64,000 bases of DNA, taken from assembly GCF_017377575.1 (NCBI RefSeq), contig NZ_JAFREM010000029.1, positions 98,368 through 162,367 of the forward strand. Reading direction: 5' to 3'. This DNA is from Candidatus Enterococcus moelleringii. Its GTDB lineage: Bacteria > Bacillota > Bacilli > Lactobacillales > Enterococcaceae. Below are positions 52,880 through 61,194 of this stretch, in pieces (positions within the stretch are counted from its first letter, which is position 1; each line of letters begins with the position of its first letter). The notes under the pieces are model-generated. The model made no database searches, was not told the origin of the DNA, and saw only the letters and a list, made by a program, of their open reading frames with translations. A program made the translations under genes and the position numbers.

Positions 52880-53626
52880 ATGATTATTCAATTAATGAAG
52901 GACGACTATCAAGCCTTGTCCGATTCCGAGCGCAAGGTGATCGATTTTTTAAATAAACACGAAGCAAAAATCCCCGAACTGTCAATTACGAAAATTGCCG
53001 AAAAGACCTACACTTCTTCGGCGACGGTTTCACGAACGATTCAAAAATGCGGCTTTTCCGGCATTGGGGAATTACGTTATAAAATTTCACAGCAGCAGCA
53101 ATCCAAGGATACTTATGATGCACCTTATGTGGTGAATAATATTTTAGCAAAATCCTTTCGCGAGTGCACCCAGACGATTGATGCGATTAGCTCGACAGCT
53201 CTTTTTCAAACCATCGAGTACATCAAAAATGCCCAGCGGATCTTTATTTATGCCCGTGGATTTACAGCCTTAATCGCTGAAGAATTTCAGATGTACCTGC
53301 AACTGCTAGGCTATAATGCAATTATTGTAAAAGACGTGAAGTGGATGCTGAAGACCCATGAAATTGTGACCAAGGATGATATGGTGATCATTTTGTCGCT
53401 GAGAAACTCTACTCCAGAATTAGCCGATTCAGCGAAAGCGGCCCAACGCTGTGGCGCCAAAGTGGTTACCTGCTGCTGCAAATCGCCAACAGATTTGGAA
53501 AAACATTCAAATGTAGTAATCATCGGTCATACGGAAAAAGTTATGCAGGCAAGTGGTTTAGAGGTTTATTCCCGAGTCCCTTTGTTGATTATCACCCGGA
53601 CAATTATTGAGTATATTGGTTTATAA
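52880..53626 (+). CDS. RpiR-family regulator
   Basis: A 248-residue regulator: HTH part (LSDSERKVIDFLNKHEAKIPELSITKIAEKTYTSSATVSR, residues about 12-50) and SIS domain (RIFIYARGFTALIAEEF, then VIILSLRNSTPELADSA). Divergent from the second PTS operon and co-directional with the PfkB gene; probably controls one or both in response to a sugar phosphate. Confidence 0.88.
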   Translation: MIIQLMKDDYQALSDSERKVIDFLNKHEAKIPELSITKIAEKTYTSSATVSRTIQKCGFSGIGELRYKISQQQQSKDTYDAPYVVNNILAKSFRECTQTIDAISSTALFQTIEYIKNAQRIFIYARGFTALIAEEFQMYLQLLGYNAIIVKDVKWMLKTHEIVTKDDMVIILSLRNSTPELADSAKAAQRCGAKVVTCCCKSPTDLEKHSNVVIIGHTEKVMQASGLEVYSRVPLLIITRTIIEYIGL

Positions 53627-53638
53627 AGGAGGATTTCC

Positions 53639-54526
53639 ATGAGCATTTTATGTATCGGCCAGGCGGTTTACGACATTACCTTTCCTAGTGAGGAACCGAT
53701 TGTCGAAAATCAAAAGTATCGGGTTTACGATCGTTCTGAATGTATGGGTGCACCAGCAGCTAATGCGGCGTATCTTTGTGGTCTGTGGGGCATGGATACT
53801 TCGCTGATTGCCCGTGTAGGTGATGATTTGTTCGGCAAGGAGATTTTGCGGACATTGGAGTCAGTCGGGGTGAAGACGGGCGGCGTTCGGCAGGAATCTG
53901 AGCAGAAGACCAGCATCAGCTGCATTGTGGTTAACAAGCAAAACGGCAATCGGACGATTTTGAATGCGCCGCTTCAGGAAACCGAATTTTCGCCTAACTG
54001 GCCCCATGATCCGCCGAAGGTTATTTTGGTGGACGGTCATGAAGTTAAAATTTCGCTGGAGGCATTGAAGAGGTATCCAGAAGCAATCACGCTGATTGAT
54101 GCAGGAACTTATAAACCTGAGCTGACTGAGCTTTTTCAGACGGTGGATTATTTGGTTTGTTCTGAGGATTTTGCAGTTCAATATACTGGAATTGAGCTGA
54201 ATGTTGCGGAACCGCAAACGCTGGAAGCGGCATTTGCGAAATTGGCAGAATTGAATCCTCATCAAATCGTGGTTACCTTAGGTGAAAATGGCAGTGTGTT
54301 TGAACAAGACGGAATAATTAATCATGTCCCGGCCTTTCCCACAAAACCGGTAGATACAACTGGGGCTGGCGATATTTTTCACGGGGCCTTCGCTTATGGC
54401 TTGCATCAAGGAAAAGATTTAAAGGACATCGTTGTTTTTGCCTCAGCGACCGCGGCACTTTCGGTGGAACGCATGGGTGGGCAAACGTCGATTCCGACAT
54501 TGAAAGAGGTGGAAACATTCTTATGA
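53639..54526 (+). CDS. PfkB-family carbohydrate kinase
   Basis: A 295-residue ribokinase-like enzyme: ECMGAPAANAAYLCGLWG near residue 36, and the ATP/catalytic motif VDTTGAGDIFHGAF near residue 239. Likely to phosphorylate a ketose or ketose phosphate for cleavage by the class II aldolase. AAAGGAGG precedes ATG 53639; it lies 12 bp after rpiR, in the same operon. Confidence 0.9.
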   Translation: MSILCIGQAVYDITFPSEEPIVENQKYRVYDRSECMGAPAANAAYLCGLWGMDTSLIARVGDDLFGKEILRTLESVGVKTGGVRQESEQKTSISCIVVNKQNGNRTILNAPLQETEFSPNWPHDPPKVILVDGHEVKISLEALKRYPEAITLIDAGTYKPELTELFQTVDYLVCSEDFAVQYTGIELNVAEPQTLEAAFAKLAELNPHQIVVTLGENGSVFEQDGIINHVPAFPTKPVDTTGAGDIFHGAFAYGLHQGKDLKDIVVFASATAALSVERMGGQTSIPTLKEVETFL

Positions 54527-54828
54527 GTAAACGGACGAAGAATTTGAATCGGCTGGGTTTAGCTTTGTTAATCGCAGCCTACTTTATCTTTTTGATCGCC
54601 AGTCGGCTGCACCTTATTCCTGCTGATATCAATATCTATGGTTTATTTGGTTTTGTGGTAGTCGCTATCGTGCTGGTTATAGGTTTTATCATCGTGCCTG
54701 CTGGTGAAAAGAAACTATTTATGCGAAAAGGGATTGGGCAAGGATGGAGTTTGAACCCGAGAAATATCGTGGGCTTCTTAATTTATTTGGTGATGATGAT
54801 TGTCACGTTGATAGGAGCTTTTGCGTAA
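54523..54828 (+). CDS. Small membrane protein of unknown function
   Basis: A 101-residue protein with three predicted helices (about 10-30, 37-59 and 80-100) and a basic loop between the second and third. I do not recognise a family. It overlaps the PfkB gene by 4 bp (ATGA), with GAGGTGG upstream, so it is the last gene of that operon. Confidence 0.65.
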   Translation: MSKRTKNLNRLGLALLIAAYFIFLIASRLHLIPADINIYGLFGFVVVAIVLVIGFIIVPAGEKKLFMRKGIGQGWSLNPRNIVGFLIYLVMMIVTLIGAFA

Positions 54829-54837
54829 ATTAAGACA

Positions 54838-54887
54838 CTTAAAAAAGGAAGTACTTTTGCAGATTACTTGGCAAAAGTACTTCCTTT
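54838..54887. terminator. Bidirectional terminator
   Basis: Perfect 17 bp stem AAAGGAAGTACTTTTGC / GCAAAAGTACTTCCTTT (54844-54860 and 54871-54887). It lies between convergent genes. Confidence 0.85.
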
Positions 54888-55146
54888 AGTTTTGGTAGTG
54901 GGTTCGGCAAGCCAATAGATAAATCGTGTCTTCTTCTACTCGGTAAATCAAACGATCGGTTGGATTGATTCTCCGTGACCAATAGCCAGAATAATCAAAG
55001 CGCAAGGGTTCTGGTTTGCCAAGTCCTTCAAACGGCGTGGATTCAATACTGCGAATCAGCTGATTGATTCTTTTTAAGGTTTTTCGGTCCTGTGTTTGCC
55101 AATAAAGATAATCTTTCCAGGCATTTTCTGAGAATTCCTTTTTCAT
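54886..55146 (-). CDS. Txe/YoeB-family mRNA endonuclease toxin
   Basis: An 86-residue toxin close in layout to Txe of enterococcal plasmids and YoeB: FSENAWKDYLYWQTQDRKTLKRIN, PFEGLGKPEPLRFDYSGYWSRRI, DRLIYRV and a C-terminal THYQN holding the catalytic His and aromatic residue. It cuts mRNA at the ribosome when free of antitoxin. Overlaps the antitoxin gene by 4 bp; all key residues look intact. Confidence 0.92.
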   Translation of the reverse strand: MKKEFSENAWKDYLYWQTQDRKTLKRINQLIRSIESTPFEGLGKPEPLRFDYSGYWSRRINPTDRLIYRVEEDTIYLLACRTHYQN

Positions 55147-55403
55147 TCGTTATCCTCAATTACCTCTCTGATTTTCCCTTTACCCATCTCCAACTGACGT
55201 TTGGATTCATCTAGCCAAGCTTTATTGACCGGGTTTCCTAAAACATATTGGTTTTCCTTCAAATTTTCGTACTCTGCCTCTGAAAGAATCACCACATTTT
55301 TATTATCCTTACGCGTGACGATGACTGGTTCAAAATCCTCACTAACAATGTCCATGTAACTTTTCATATTTTTACGGAAGTCAGAATAATTGGTTGCTTG
55401 CAT
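55143..55403 (-). CDS. Axe/YefM-family antitoxin
   Basis: An 86-residue Phd/YefM antitoxin: MQATNYSDFRKNMKSYMDIV, then VIVTRKDNKNVVILSEAEYENLKE, and an acidic toxin-binding tail. It neutralises the toxin encoded next and represses their joint promoter, probably through the palindrome at 55442-55469. Confidence 0.92.
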   Translation of the reverse strand: MQATNYSDFRKNMKSYMDIVSEDFEPVIVTRKDNKNVVILSEAEYENLKENQYVLGNPVNKAWLDESKRQLEMGKGKIREVIEDNE

Positions 55404-55441
55404 TCAAATCACCTTCTTTCCCTAAGTATAACACCCTGGAT

Positions 55442-55469
55442 AAAAAAGTACAATATGTTGTACTTTTTT
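55442..55469. promoter_or_regulatory. TA operator palindrome
   Basis: AAAAAAGTACAA-TATG-TTGTACTTTTTT, a perfect inverted repeat with 12 bp arms. The TGTAC core matches YefM-type operators. It lies 39 bp upstream of the antitoxin start. Confidence 0.8.
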
Positions 55470-55485
55470 AAATTTAAACTTTTCA

Positions 55486-55547
55486 TTGACAACCTCTCAC
55501 CAAATCATTATAGTATAAATATAGTCAACGTTGAATATACAAAGGAG
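55486..55547 (+). promoter_or_regulatory. Promoter and first copy of the 29 bp PadR operator
   Basis: -35 TTGACA (55486-55491), 17 bp spacer, -10 TATAGT (55509-55514). It is followed by ATATAGTCAACGTTGAATAT (palindromic core TCAACGTTGA, 55525-55534), which runs into the ribosome site. The 29 bp segment 55519-55547 recurs with one change at 56121-56149. Confidence 0.75.
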
Positions 55548-55554
55548 TTTTGAG

Positions 55555-56091
55555 ATGACAAAATTATTAGTCTTAGCTTTATTGAGCATGCAGCCCATGT
55601 CTGGATACGAAATTAAAGGGATGCTGGAGCAAAGCGACTCCCAGCGTTGGGCAGGTGCTTTGCCTGGTTCCATCTACAATGCCTTGAAAAAATTGGAAGC
55701 TGCTGGATATGTTGAGGTGGCAACGATTGAAAATCAAGGACATCGTCAAAAGGCCATCTACAAAATTACCGATGCGGGTGAAACATATCAAGCACAATTA
55801 ATTTTGGAGGCTTTAGCCGATCCAAAGGTTAACTACCCAACGTCTCTCTACTCGGGAATCGGATTGGCACACCAGCTTCCAAAAGCCGATGCTATTTCTG
55901 CCTTACAGGAACATAAAACAAAGCAGGAAAATGAAATTGCTGAAGTGAAGCACGGATTGATTGCTAAAGAAAAAGCTATGCAAGGAGAAATTCCGGCATT
56001 GTCAAAAGTGGTCTTTGATCACATGTTTGAAACGATTGAGTCACAAATTAAACTGATTGAGCAAACCATCGCCATTATCGAAAAACAATGA
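55555..56091 (+). CDS. PadR-family transcriptional repressor
   Basis: A 178-residue PadR protein: winged helix in residues about 1-80 (LLSMQPMSGYEIKGML, then GSIYNALKKLEAAGYV) and a C-terminal helical dimerisation part. PadR members next to ABC genes usually repress the transporter until a drug or peptide binds. ATG 55555 has AAAGGAG seven bases upstream. Confidence 0.9.
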   Translation: MTKLLVLALLSMQPMSGYEIKGMLEQSDSQRWAGALPGSIYNALKKLEAAGYVEVATIENQGHRQKAIYKITDAGETYQAQLILEALADPKVNYPTSLYSGIGLAHQLPKADAISALQEHKTKQENEIAEVKHGLIAKEKAMQGEIPALSKVVFDHMFETIESQIKLIEQTIAIIEKQ

Positions 56092-56120
56092 AGCCATGCA
56101 AGTGGCTTTCATTTTTAGCC

Positions 56121-56149
56121 ATATAGTCAAAGTTGAATATACAAAGGAG
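56121..56149 (+). promoter_or_regulatory. Second copy of the 29 bp PadR operator, ahead of the ABC genes
   Basis: ATATAGTCAAAGTTGAATAT followed by the same ribosome site; it differs from the copy at 55519-55547 at one base. A weak hairpin AAGCCA / TGGCTT (56091-56108) with a T tail lies just before it. Confidence 0.7.
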
Positions 56150-56156
56150 AATTGAC

Positions 56157-56867
56157 ATGAACTTAATTAAATTTGAAAAGGTTACTAAGCTGTTAAAGAA
56201 ACGAGAAATTGTCCATCAAATCGATTTCGAAATCAATCAAAATGAGGTGATTGCTTTAGTGGGAACCAACGGGGCCGGCAAAACCACAACGATTCGGATG
56301 CTTTTAGGGATCACTCAGCCAGAAGCTGGAAGTATTACGCGGTGGGCTAGCGATTTCAACAAAAAGATCGGGGTTCAGCTGCAATCAACACCTTTTTTTG
56401 AAGGCTATACCGTTCTAGAAAACCTGAAATTGTTTCGTACGTTCTATGATGCGGCTCTTTCCAACCAAGAATTAACGGGGATTCTTGAAAGCTACAACTT
56501 ACACGATGCTTCAGAAACGGTTGCTACTAACTTATCTTTGGGGCAACAAAAACGACTAGCCTTGGCAATCACTACCTTGCACAATCCTGAATTGATTATC
56601 TTGGATGAACCCTCAGCCGGACTTGATCCCGGTGGACAACGTGAGGTGCAGCAGATGATTAAGCAGCTGAAAAAAGCTGGAAAAACCATTTTGTTTTCTT
56701 CTCACGACATGTTGGAGGTGCGTAATATTGCAGATCGGGTGATTATTATGGATAAGGGGCGTATTTTGGCTGATGGCGCACCTGGAAAATTGCTGGCAGA
56801 GTATCAGGTGCTGGATTTGGAAGAGTTGTTTTATTTAGTCACTGCAAAGGAGAAGGCGTATGTCTAA
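56157..56867 (+). CDS. ABC transporter ATP-binding protein
   Basis: A 236-residue ATPase: Walker A GTNGAGKTTTIRM, signature LSLGQQKRLAL (LSxGQ), Walker B LIILDEPSAGLDPGG, switch His in SSHDMLEV. CcmA/drug-exporter type. ATG 56157 has AAAGGAG upstream. Works with the next permease. Confidence 0.92.
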   Translation: MNLIKFEKVTKLLKKREIVHQIDFEINQNEVIALVGTNGAGKTTTIRMLLGITQPEAGSITRWASDFNKKIGVQLQSTPFFEGYTVLENLKLFRTFYDAALSNQELTGILESYNLHDASETVATNLSLGQQKRLALAITTLHNPELIILDEPSAGLDPGGQREVQQMIKQLKKAGKTILFSSHDMLEVRNIADRVIIMDKGRILADGAPGKLLAEYQVLDLEELFYLVTAKEKAYV

Positions 56868-57570
56868 CATTATAACTATCACCTTGAGAAAAAATTTGAA
56901 GGATTTTTATCTGTTGTTTTGGTCGATTATTTTACCGCTGGCAGTCTTAATTGGTATGTACTATTTTAAGGTACAGTTGAGCACCGGTATTCTATTTGGT
57001 ATTTTGAGTGTGGCGCTGTTTTTCTATTGCTGCACGACTAATTCCTTCTATATATATGCCCAACGGAAACGGGGAATTTTTGATTTACTGCGGATCACGC
57101 CTTTTTCACTTTGGCGCTATTTGGGGGCGATCACTATCAGCCAAACGGTGGTGGCTTGTGTGGTAGCCACTCTTCTGCTGTTTGTGGAGCGGTTCTTGTT
57201 CAATCTGAATTTGACCGGCATCCAGGCGCTTCAATTCTTGCCTTTGTTTTTCTTAGGAGCGAGTATCTTTTCGCTGATAGGTTTTGCGTTGTCGGCTATT
57301 CCGAAAAACGAAGGTCAGCTCAGCATTGTTTCGAATTTGGTGATGATTCCCTTAGTTGTTTGCAGTCCGATGGTTTTTAATTTGGAAACGGCTCCAGCTT
57401 TGGTCCGCTGGATCAGCTTTATCAATCCCTTTGCTCGGCTCCACCAAGGCTATCTGGCGGCACTGTCAGGACAGGCTGCTGATTATTGGTTGTCACTGGC
57501 CTTCTTAATTGGTTTGCTGGTTATCAGTCTTGTTTTGGCAAAACGTTCATTTAAAGTTGGGAAAATTTAA
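56860..57570 (+). CDS. ABC-2 type transporter permease
   Basis: A 236-residue six-helix ABC-2 permease (IITITLRKNLKDFYLLFWSI at the start, IPKNEGQLSIVSNLVMIPLV near residue 148). Overlaps the ATPase gene by 8 bp with AAGGAG upstream. Exported compound unknown. Confidence 0.9.
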   Translation: MSNIITITLRKNLKDFYLLFWSIILPLAVLIGMYYFKVQLSTGILFGILSVALFFYCCTTNSFYIYAQRKRGIFDLLRITPFSLWRYLGAITISQTVVACVVATLLLFVERFLFNLNLTGIQALQFLPLFFLGASIFSLIGFALSAIPKNEGQLSIVSNLVMIPLVVCSPMVFNLETAPALVRWISFINPFARLHQGYLAALSGQAADYWLSLAFLIGLLVISLVLAKRSFKVGKI

Positions 57571-57574
57571 ATAA

Positions 57575-57612
57575 AAAAAGCTGCGAAACTGGTTAGGTTT
57601 CGCAGCTTTAGG
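57575..57612. terminator. Bidirectional terminator
   Basis: Perfect 13 bp stem AAAGCTGCGAAAC / GTTTCGCAGCTTT (57577-57589 and 57597-57609), preceded by A7. Confidence 0.85.
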
Positions 57613-58281
57613 TTAAACAGTAAAATCATCGCCATCGACAGTTTTGTTGCCGATTTCTTCCAGATCTTTTTCATCTGCTTCGTAGATTCCGTCGCTGTTT
57701 TTGCTGACGGTCACTTTAATGGTCGTTTTTTCACCGTAAGTTGGATTTTCCACTCGTTCATTTAACAAGTCATACATGTGCTGATAGAATCTTTCCATGT
57801 ATTCAGCTTCATTCGGTGGAGCTTCGCCTGCTAGAGCTTGAGCCTCTAACTCGGCCACCATTTCTTCCTGAAACTTCAACATTTCATCATCCAGTCCAGC
57901 AAACAGCTGGAAGGTTTCTACCTCGACTGGAACAGTAAAAGTGTCGTCATCCCCTTCTTTGGCTTCACCAACTTCATACTTCGCATTTTTGAAGACATTC
58001 ACAAACAGCTGGCGATATTTATTTGCCAACTCGTCAGAAAGTTCCATGCCCTCCAAACTCTCCATTTGGGTATCAATATTTCCTTTGTAAAGCTGCTCCG
58101 CTTCCTTTTGTGTCGAGTCCGTCAGCTCAAGATACTCATCCAGCTCACCCTTCGTTTGGGCATCCAACACACTTTTCACATAACCGCTGGCATCATACGT
58201 TCCGCCGCCGCATGCGCCAAACAGGAAGAGCGAGGCCACCAGCATAATTCCCCACCGTAACCAATTCTTGCCTTTTTCCAT
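57613..58281 (-). CDS. Putative lipoprotein of unknown function
   Basis: A 222-residue protein with a signal peptide and lipobox LFGAC (Cys near residue 24), then an acidic, helical domain (about 30-210) that resembles DUF5105-like lipoproteins of Firmicutes. It is probably anchored on the outer face of the membrane. Monocistronic. Confidence 0.75.
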   Translation of the reverse strand: MEKGKNWLRWGIMLVASLFLFGACGGGTYDASGYVKSVLDAQTKGELDEYLELTDSTQKEAEQLYKGNIDTQMESLEGMELSDELANKYRQLFVNVFKNAKYEVGEAKEGDDDTFTVPVEVETFQLFAGLDDEMLKFQEEMVAELEAQALAGEAPPNEAEYMERFYQHMYDLLNERVENPTYGEKTTIKVTVSKNSDGIYEADEKDLEEIGNKTVDGDDFTV

Positions 58282-58407
58282 CCTTAAAAACCCCTTTTTT
58301 TATTTTTTAACTCAACCACTGAAAAGTCATTGAATTATTCCGAACCTCCAATTTCACAACTTGAAATTATTCTTTAATTATATCATCTATCCATTTGTAT
58401 TTAAACG

Positions 58408-58456
58408 AAAATTAATAGCCATACCCAGATTATTCGTTCTGATCATGGCTATTATT
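58408..58456 (-). terminator. Terminator after the HAD gene
   Basis: AATAGCCAT / ATGGCTATT (58414-58422 and 58445-58453), followed on the minus strand by AATTTTC. Confidence 0.65.
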
Positions 58457-58477
58457 ATATAATTCTGTTCTATTTAC

Positions 58478-59317
58478 CTAGTATAATTGGTGCTTTTTCA
58501 ATGATAAAGCAATTCCGCCTTCATCCGGAGTCGCAGTCACTTCATCGGCTACAGCCAAAAGTTGATCACAGGCGTTCCCCATGGCAACCCCGGTTTCCAC
58601 CGCCGCAAACATTTCCACATCATTATGACCGTCGCCATAAGCCATCGTATCAGCTTTGTCTCGGCCCAAATGCTTCAAAACAGCTTCAATCGCGCTTTTC
58701 TTGTGGATATCCTTGATACCGATTTCACCGCTGTCGGGACCAAACGCTGGTACTGTGCTGCGCATCATTTGGAAGGCACCCTTGTATTTATCGTCGATCT
58801 TTTCGTAAGGAATCGAATGATTCACAAAAGATACTTTGTTTACATCGGCATAATCGATTCGGTTTTGGTCTTCGATTAACAAATCCATAAACCACTGAAT
58901 TTTGCTTAAACGAGCTTGGCCTTCTTCGCTGTCAGCCGACAAGCCGTTTAAAGTTAAGTTGGTTAACGTTTCTTTTAGTTTTTCGCTGGCAAACAAGCCT
59001 TGGTTAGATTCCAAATAGTAGTCGATCTGATTTTCTTCTAAAAAACCAATCAGTCGTTTCAATTCCTCGGGATCAAAAACTTTGTGCAGAATTACTTCGC
59101 CGTCCACTTCGCAATAACCGCCGCCGGCTCCGATAATTCCGCTTAACGGCAAGTCCAGCGCTTCTTGCGTGATTTCTGCCTTGGAGCGTCCGGTACACAA
59201 AAAGAATTGGTGGCCGTTGGCGGCGGCTTGTTGAATTGCCTCCTTGGCACTGTCTGGAATAATCCCAGCGTCATTACATAATGTTCCATCCACGTCTAAA
59301 AAAATCAATTTTCCCAT
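58478..59317 (-). CDS. HAD-superfamily Cof-type phosphatase
   Basis: A 279-residue HAD hydrolase: LIFLDVDGTLCND (motif I), FLCTGRSKAEI (motif II), Lys in HKKSAIEAVL and MAYGDGHNDVEMF (motif IV). Likely a sugar phosphatase linked to the third PTS locus, though a terminator separates it from the GntR gene. Confidence 0.9.
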   Translation of the reverse strand: MGKLIFLDVDGTLCNDAGIIPDSAKEAIQQAAANGHQFFLCTGRSKAEITQEALDLPLSGIIGAGGGYCEVDGEVILHKVFDPEELKRLIGFLEENQIDYYLESNQGLFASEKLKETLTNLTLNGLSADSEEGQARLSKIQWFMDLLIEDQNRIDYADVNKVSFVNHSIPYEKIDDKYKGAFQMMRSTVPAFGPDSGEIGIKDIHKKSAIEAVLKHLGRDKADTMAYGDGHNDVEMFAAVETGVAMGNACDQLLAVADEVTATPDEGGIALSLKKHQLY

Positions 59318-59392
59318 TTTTCCACCTCAAATAATTAATTAGATACACTTGGCGAATCCCCCGATAAACCGGCTAATCAATTTTGTTCCATT

Positions 59393-59445
59393 GAAAAAAC
59401 CCGTTAAGAAAGAAGCCTCCATCGAAGCTGGTTCTTAACAGGTTT
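59393..59445 (-). terminator. Terminator of the third mannose-family PTS operon
   Basis: AAACCTGTTAAGAA pairs with TTCTTAACGGGTTT around an inner hairpin, followed on the minus strand by six T. It ends the operon after the GntR gene. Confidence 0.8.
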
Positions 59446-59515
59446 AGCCTAGTCGCACTAGTCACTATCCACTTTTTATGGTAAACGTTTTCTGATAAAA
59501 GGTCAAGCCGACATT

Positions 59516-60226
59516 TTACTGGGACAGCTCAAAGACAAAGTAATTCAAATCGCCCCGGTATTTTGAAATCGAGTACTCTACCGGAACGCGATCCTGAGCG
59601 AAGCCTTGGGTATGGAAATAAAAGAGCGGCTCGTCAATTTCGATGTCCAGCAAATCACTGGTAGTTTCATCAGATTTGATGACTTCCAGCTTGCGGGCTA
59701 CCGCTGAAACCGGATAGCCTGCTTCTTCTAAGGCTTTGTACAATTTTTCTGTGGTGAAATCAATCTCTTGAAAGTTGGGAAACAGGCGATAGGGAATATA
59801 GCTGGTGACTAAAACTACCGGCTTGTCCTCAGCATAGCGCAAACGGATCAGCTTATAGACTTGTTCGCCTTTTTTCAGTCTGAGATTTTCCGCCACGTCT
59901 TCATTTGCTTTCACCACATTGAAGGCCAAAATTTTGGTCTTCGGCGCAAGGCCCTTGCGGTTCATCTCAGAGTCAAAGCTTTCAATCACATGGGTGAATT
60001 CCTGCTGGAACTTTGGTTTCGTGACCACCGTCCCCCGCTTTTTGCGTTTTTCCAAGTAGCCGTCATTCACCAGTGATTGCACCGCTTGGCGAATTGTTGG
60101 TCGACTGACGCCGTAGATATCAGCTAATTCCAGTTCAGTTGGGATAATATCATTTTCGGCGTACTCGCCGGATTTAATTTTTTGTAATAGATCTTCGCGT
60201 ATTTTTTTGTGTAAAGGGATACTCAT
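59516..60226 (-). CDS. GntR-family regulator with UTRA domain
   Basis: A 236-residue HutC/UTRA-type repressor: GntR HTH (IIPTELELADIYGVSRPTIRQAVQSL, residues about 27-55) and UTRA ligand domain (about 85-232). Last gene of the third PTS operon and probable repressor of it; the palindrome at 63883-63894 is a likely target. ATG 60226 is preferred over the in-frame TTG at 60244. Confidence 0.9.
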   Translation of the reverse strand: MSIPLHKKIREDLLQKIKSGEYAENDIIPTELELADIYGVSRPTIRQAVQSLVNDGYLEKRKKRGTVVTKPKFQQEFTHVIESFDSEMNRKGLAPKTKILAFNVVKANEDVAENLRLKKGEQVYKLIRLRYAEDKPVVLVTSYIPYRLFPNFQEIDFTTEKLYKALEEAGYPVSAVARKLEVIKSDETTSDLLDIEIDEPLFYFHTQGFAQDRVPVEYSISKYRGDLNYFVFELSQ

Positions 60227-60282
60227 TGATCCTCGGCTCCTCAATAAATTACCTCTATTATAGCATAGAATGATCCCCTCAA

Positions 60283-61185
60283 CTATTTACGCCAGTATGG
60301 AACTGGCGTCGCTAATACACAATCCGCATTGCCTGGTAAAATCGCTTCTTCTCCTGGCAGCAGCAGTAAGCTTTGACCAGCGGTACAAGGATACTCCCCT
60401 AAAACCAGCTCCCCAGAAAGAATCGTCAAGACGCTGGCAATGTCAGCAGGATTTTCGATTGCGCCGTTAACTTCCAGATGTTGAATGGTAAACTCTCGTT
60501 GGCGAGCCGTTGTACCTAATTCAAAGGACTTTTTCTCCACTCTTTGTTCTGGCATCAATGTCTCAATCGCCTGCTTTACATGCAGCTGTCTTTTTTCTCC
60601 AGTTTTATCCATCCGGTCATAATCGTAAAAACGATAAGTGATATCGGTGGACTGCTGGATTTCGTAAACTAATGAGCCCTTAGTCAAGGCATGAATGGTG
60701 CCTGAAGGAATATAAATCAGGTCTTGTTGCGCCGTCGGATATTCCTGCAACACTTGTTGATATTGATTCTCCTTGACTGCTTCAGTGATGGCAGCTTTAT
60801 CTTGAGTGAGTTGTTCGGCATAAATCCAACCCTTTTCTGGCGGGGTGATAAAATACCAAGCCTCGCTTTTGCCATAAGGCATTCCTTCCTGCTTTTGCGC
60901 ATAGTCATCGGTTGGATGGACTTGGATACTCAAGTTTTCATCACAAGCGGTAAAGGAAATGATCAAGGGATAGACTTCTCCCGGCTGCAGGCCGAACTTC
61001 TCCGGCTCTGTTTGAATTAGATCATTTAAAGAAGCGTCGGTGTTAACTACCGGACAATCAATTTCTGTGATGCCGCTAGCGGAATACACAGAGCCAATCT
61101 TATCAATCGTTTCCTCACCTTGATAATCATGCAGCCTAGGTGTGCCCCAGATTCGCTCCTTGGAAATCGGTTCTAAAATGTACAT
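60283..61185 (-). CDS. manA: Class I mannose-6-phosphate isomerase
   Basis: A 300-residue zinc isomerase that converts mannose 6-phosphate to fructose 6-phosphate. Zinc-ligand regions: LSIQVHPTDDYA, GKSEAWYFI and IYIPSGTIHAL. Short Firmicute type. Its place after EIID indicates that the third PTS yields mannose 6-phosphate or a close relative. Confidence 0.93.
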   Translation of the reverse strand: MYILEPISKERIWGTPRLHDYQGEETIDKIGSVYSASGITEIDCPVVNTDASLNDLIQTEPEKFGLQPGEVYPLIISFTACDENLSIQVHPTDDYAQKQEGMPYGKSEAWYFITPPEKGWIYAEQLTQDKAAITEAVKENQYQQVLQEYPTAQQDLIYIPSGTIHALTKGSLVYEIQQSTDITYRFYDYDRMDKTGEKRQLHVKQAIETLMPEQRVEKKSFELGTTARQREFTIQHLEVNGAIENPADIASVLTILSGELVLGEYPCTAGQSLLLLPGEEAILPGNADCVLATPVPYWRK

Positions 61186-61194
61186 GATGGCCTC

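Noticed and set aside
59479..59494. Catabolite-response (cre)-like site TGGTAAACGTTTTCTG
   Set aside because: End positions miss the consensus, and it lies next to a terminator between two genes rather than at a clear promoter.
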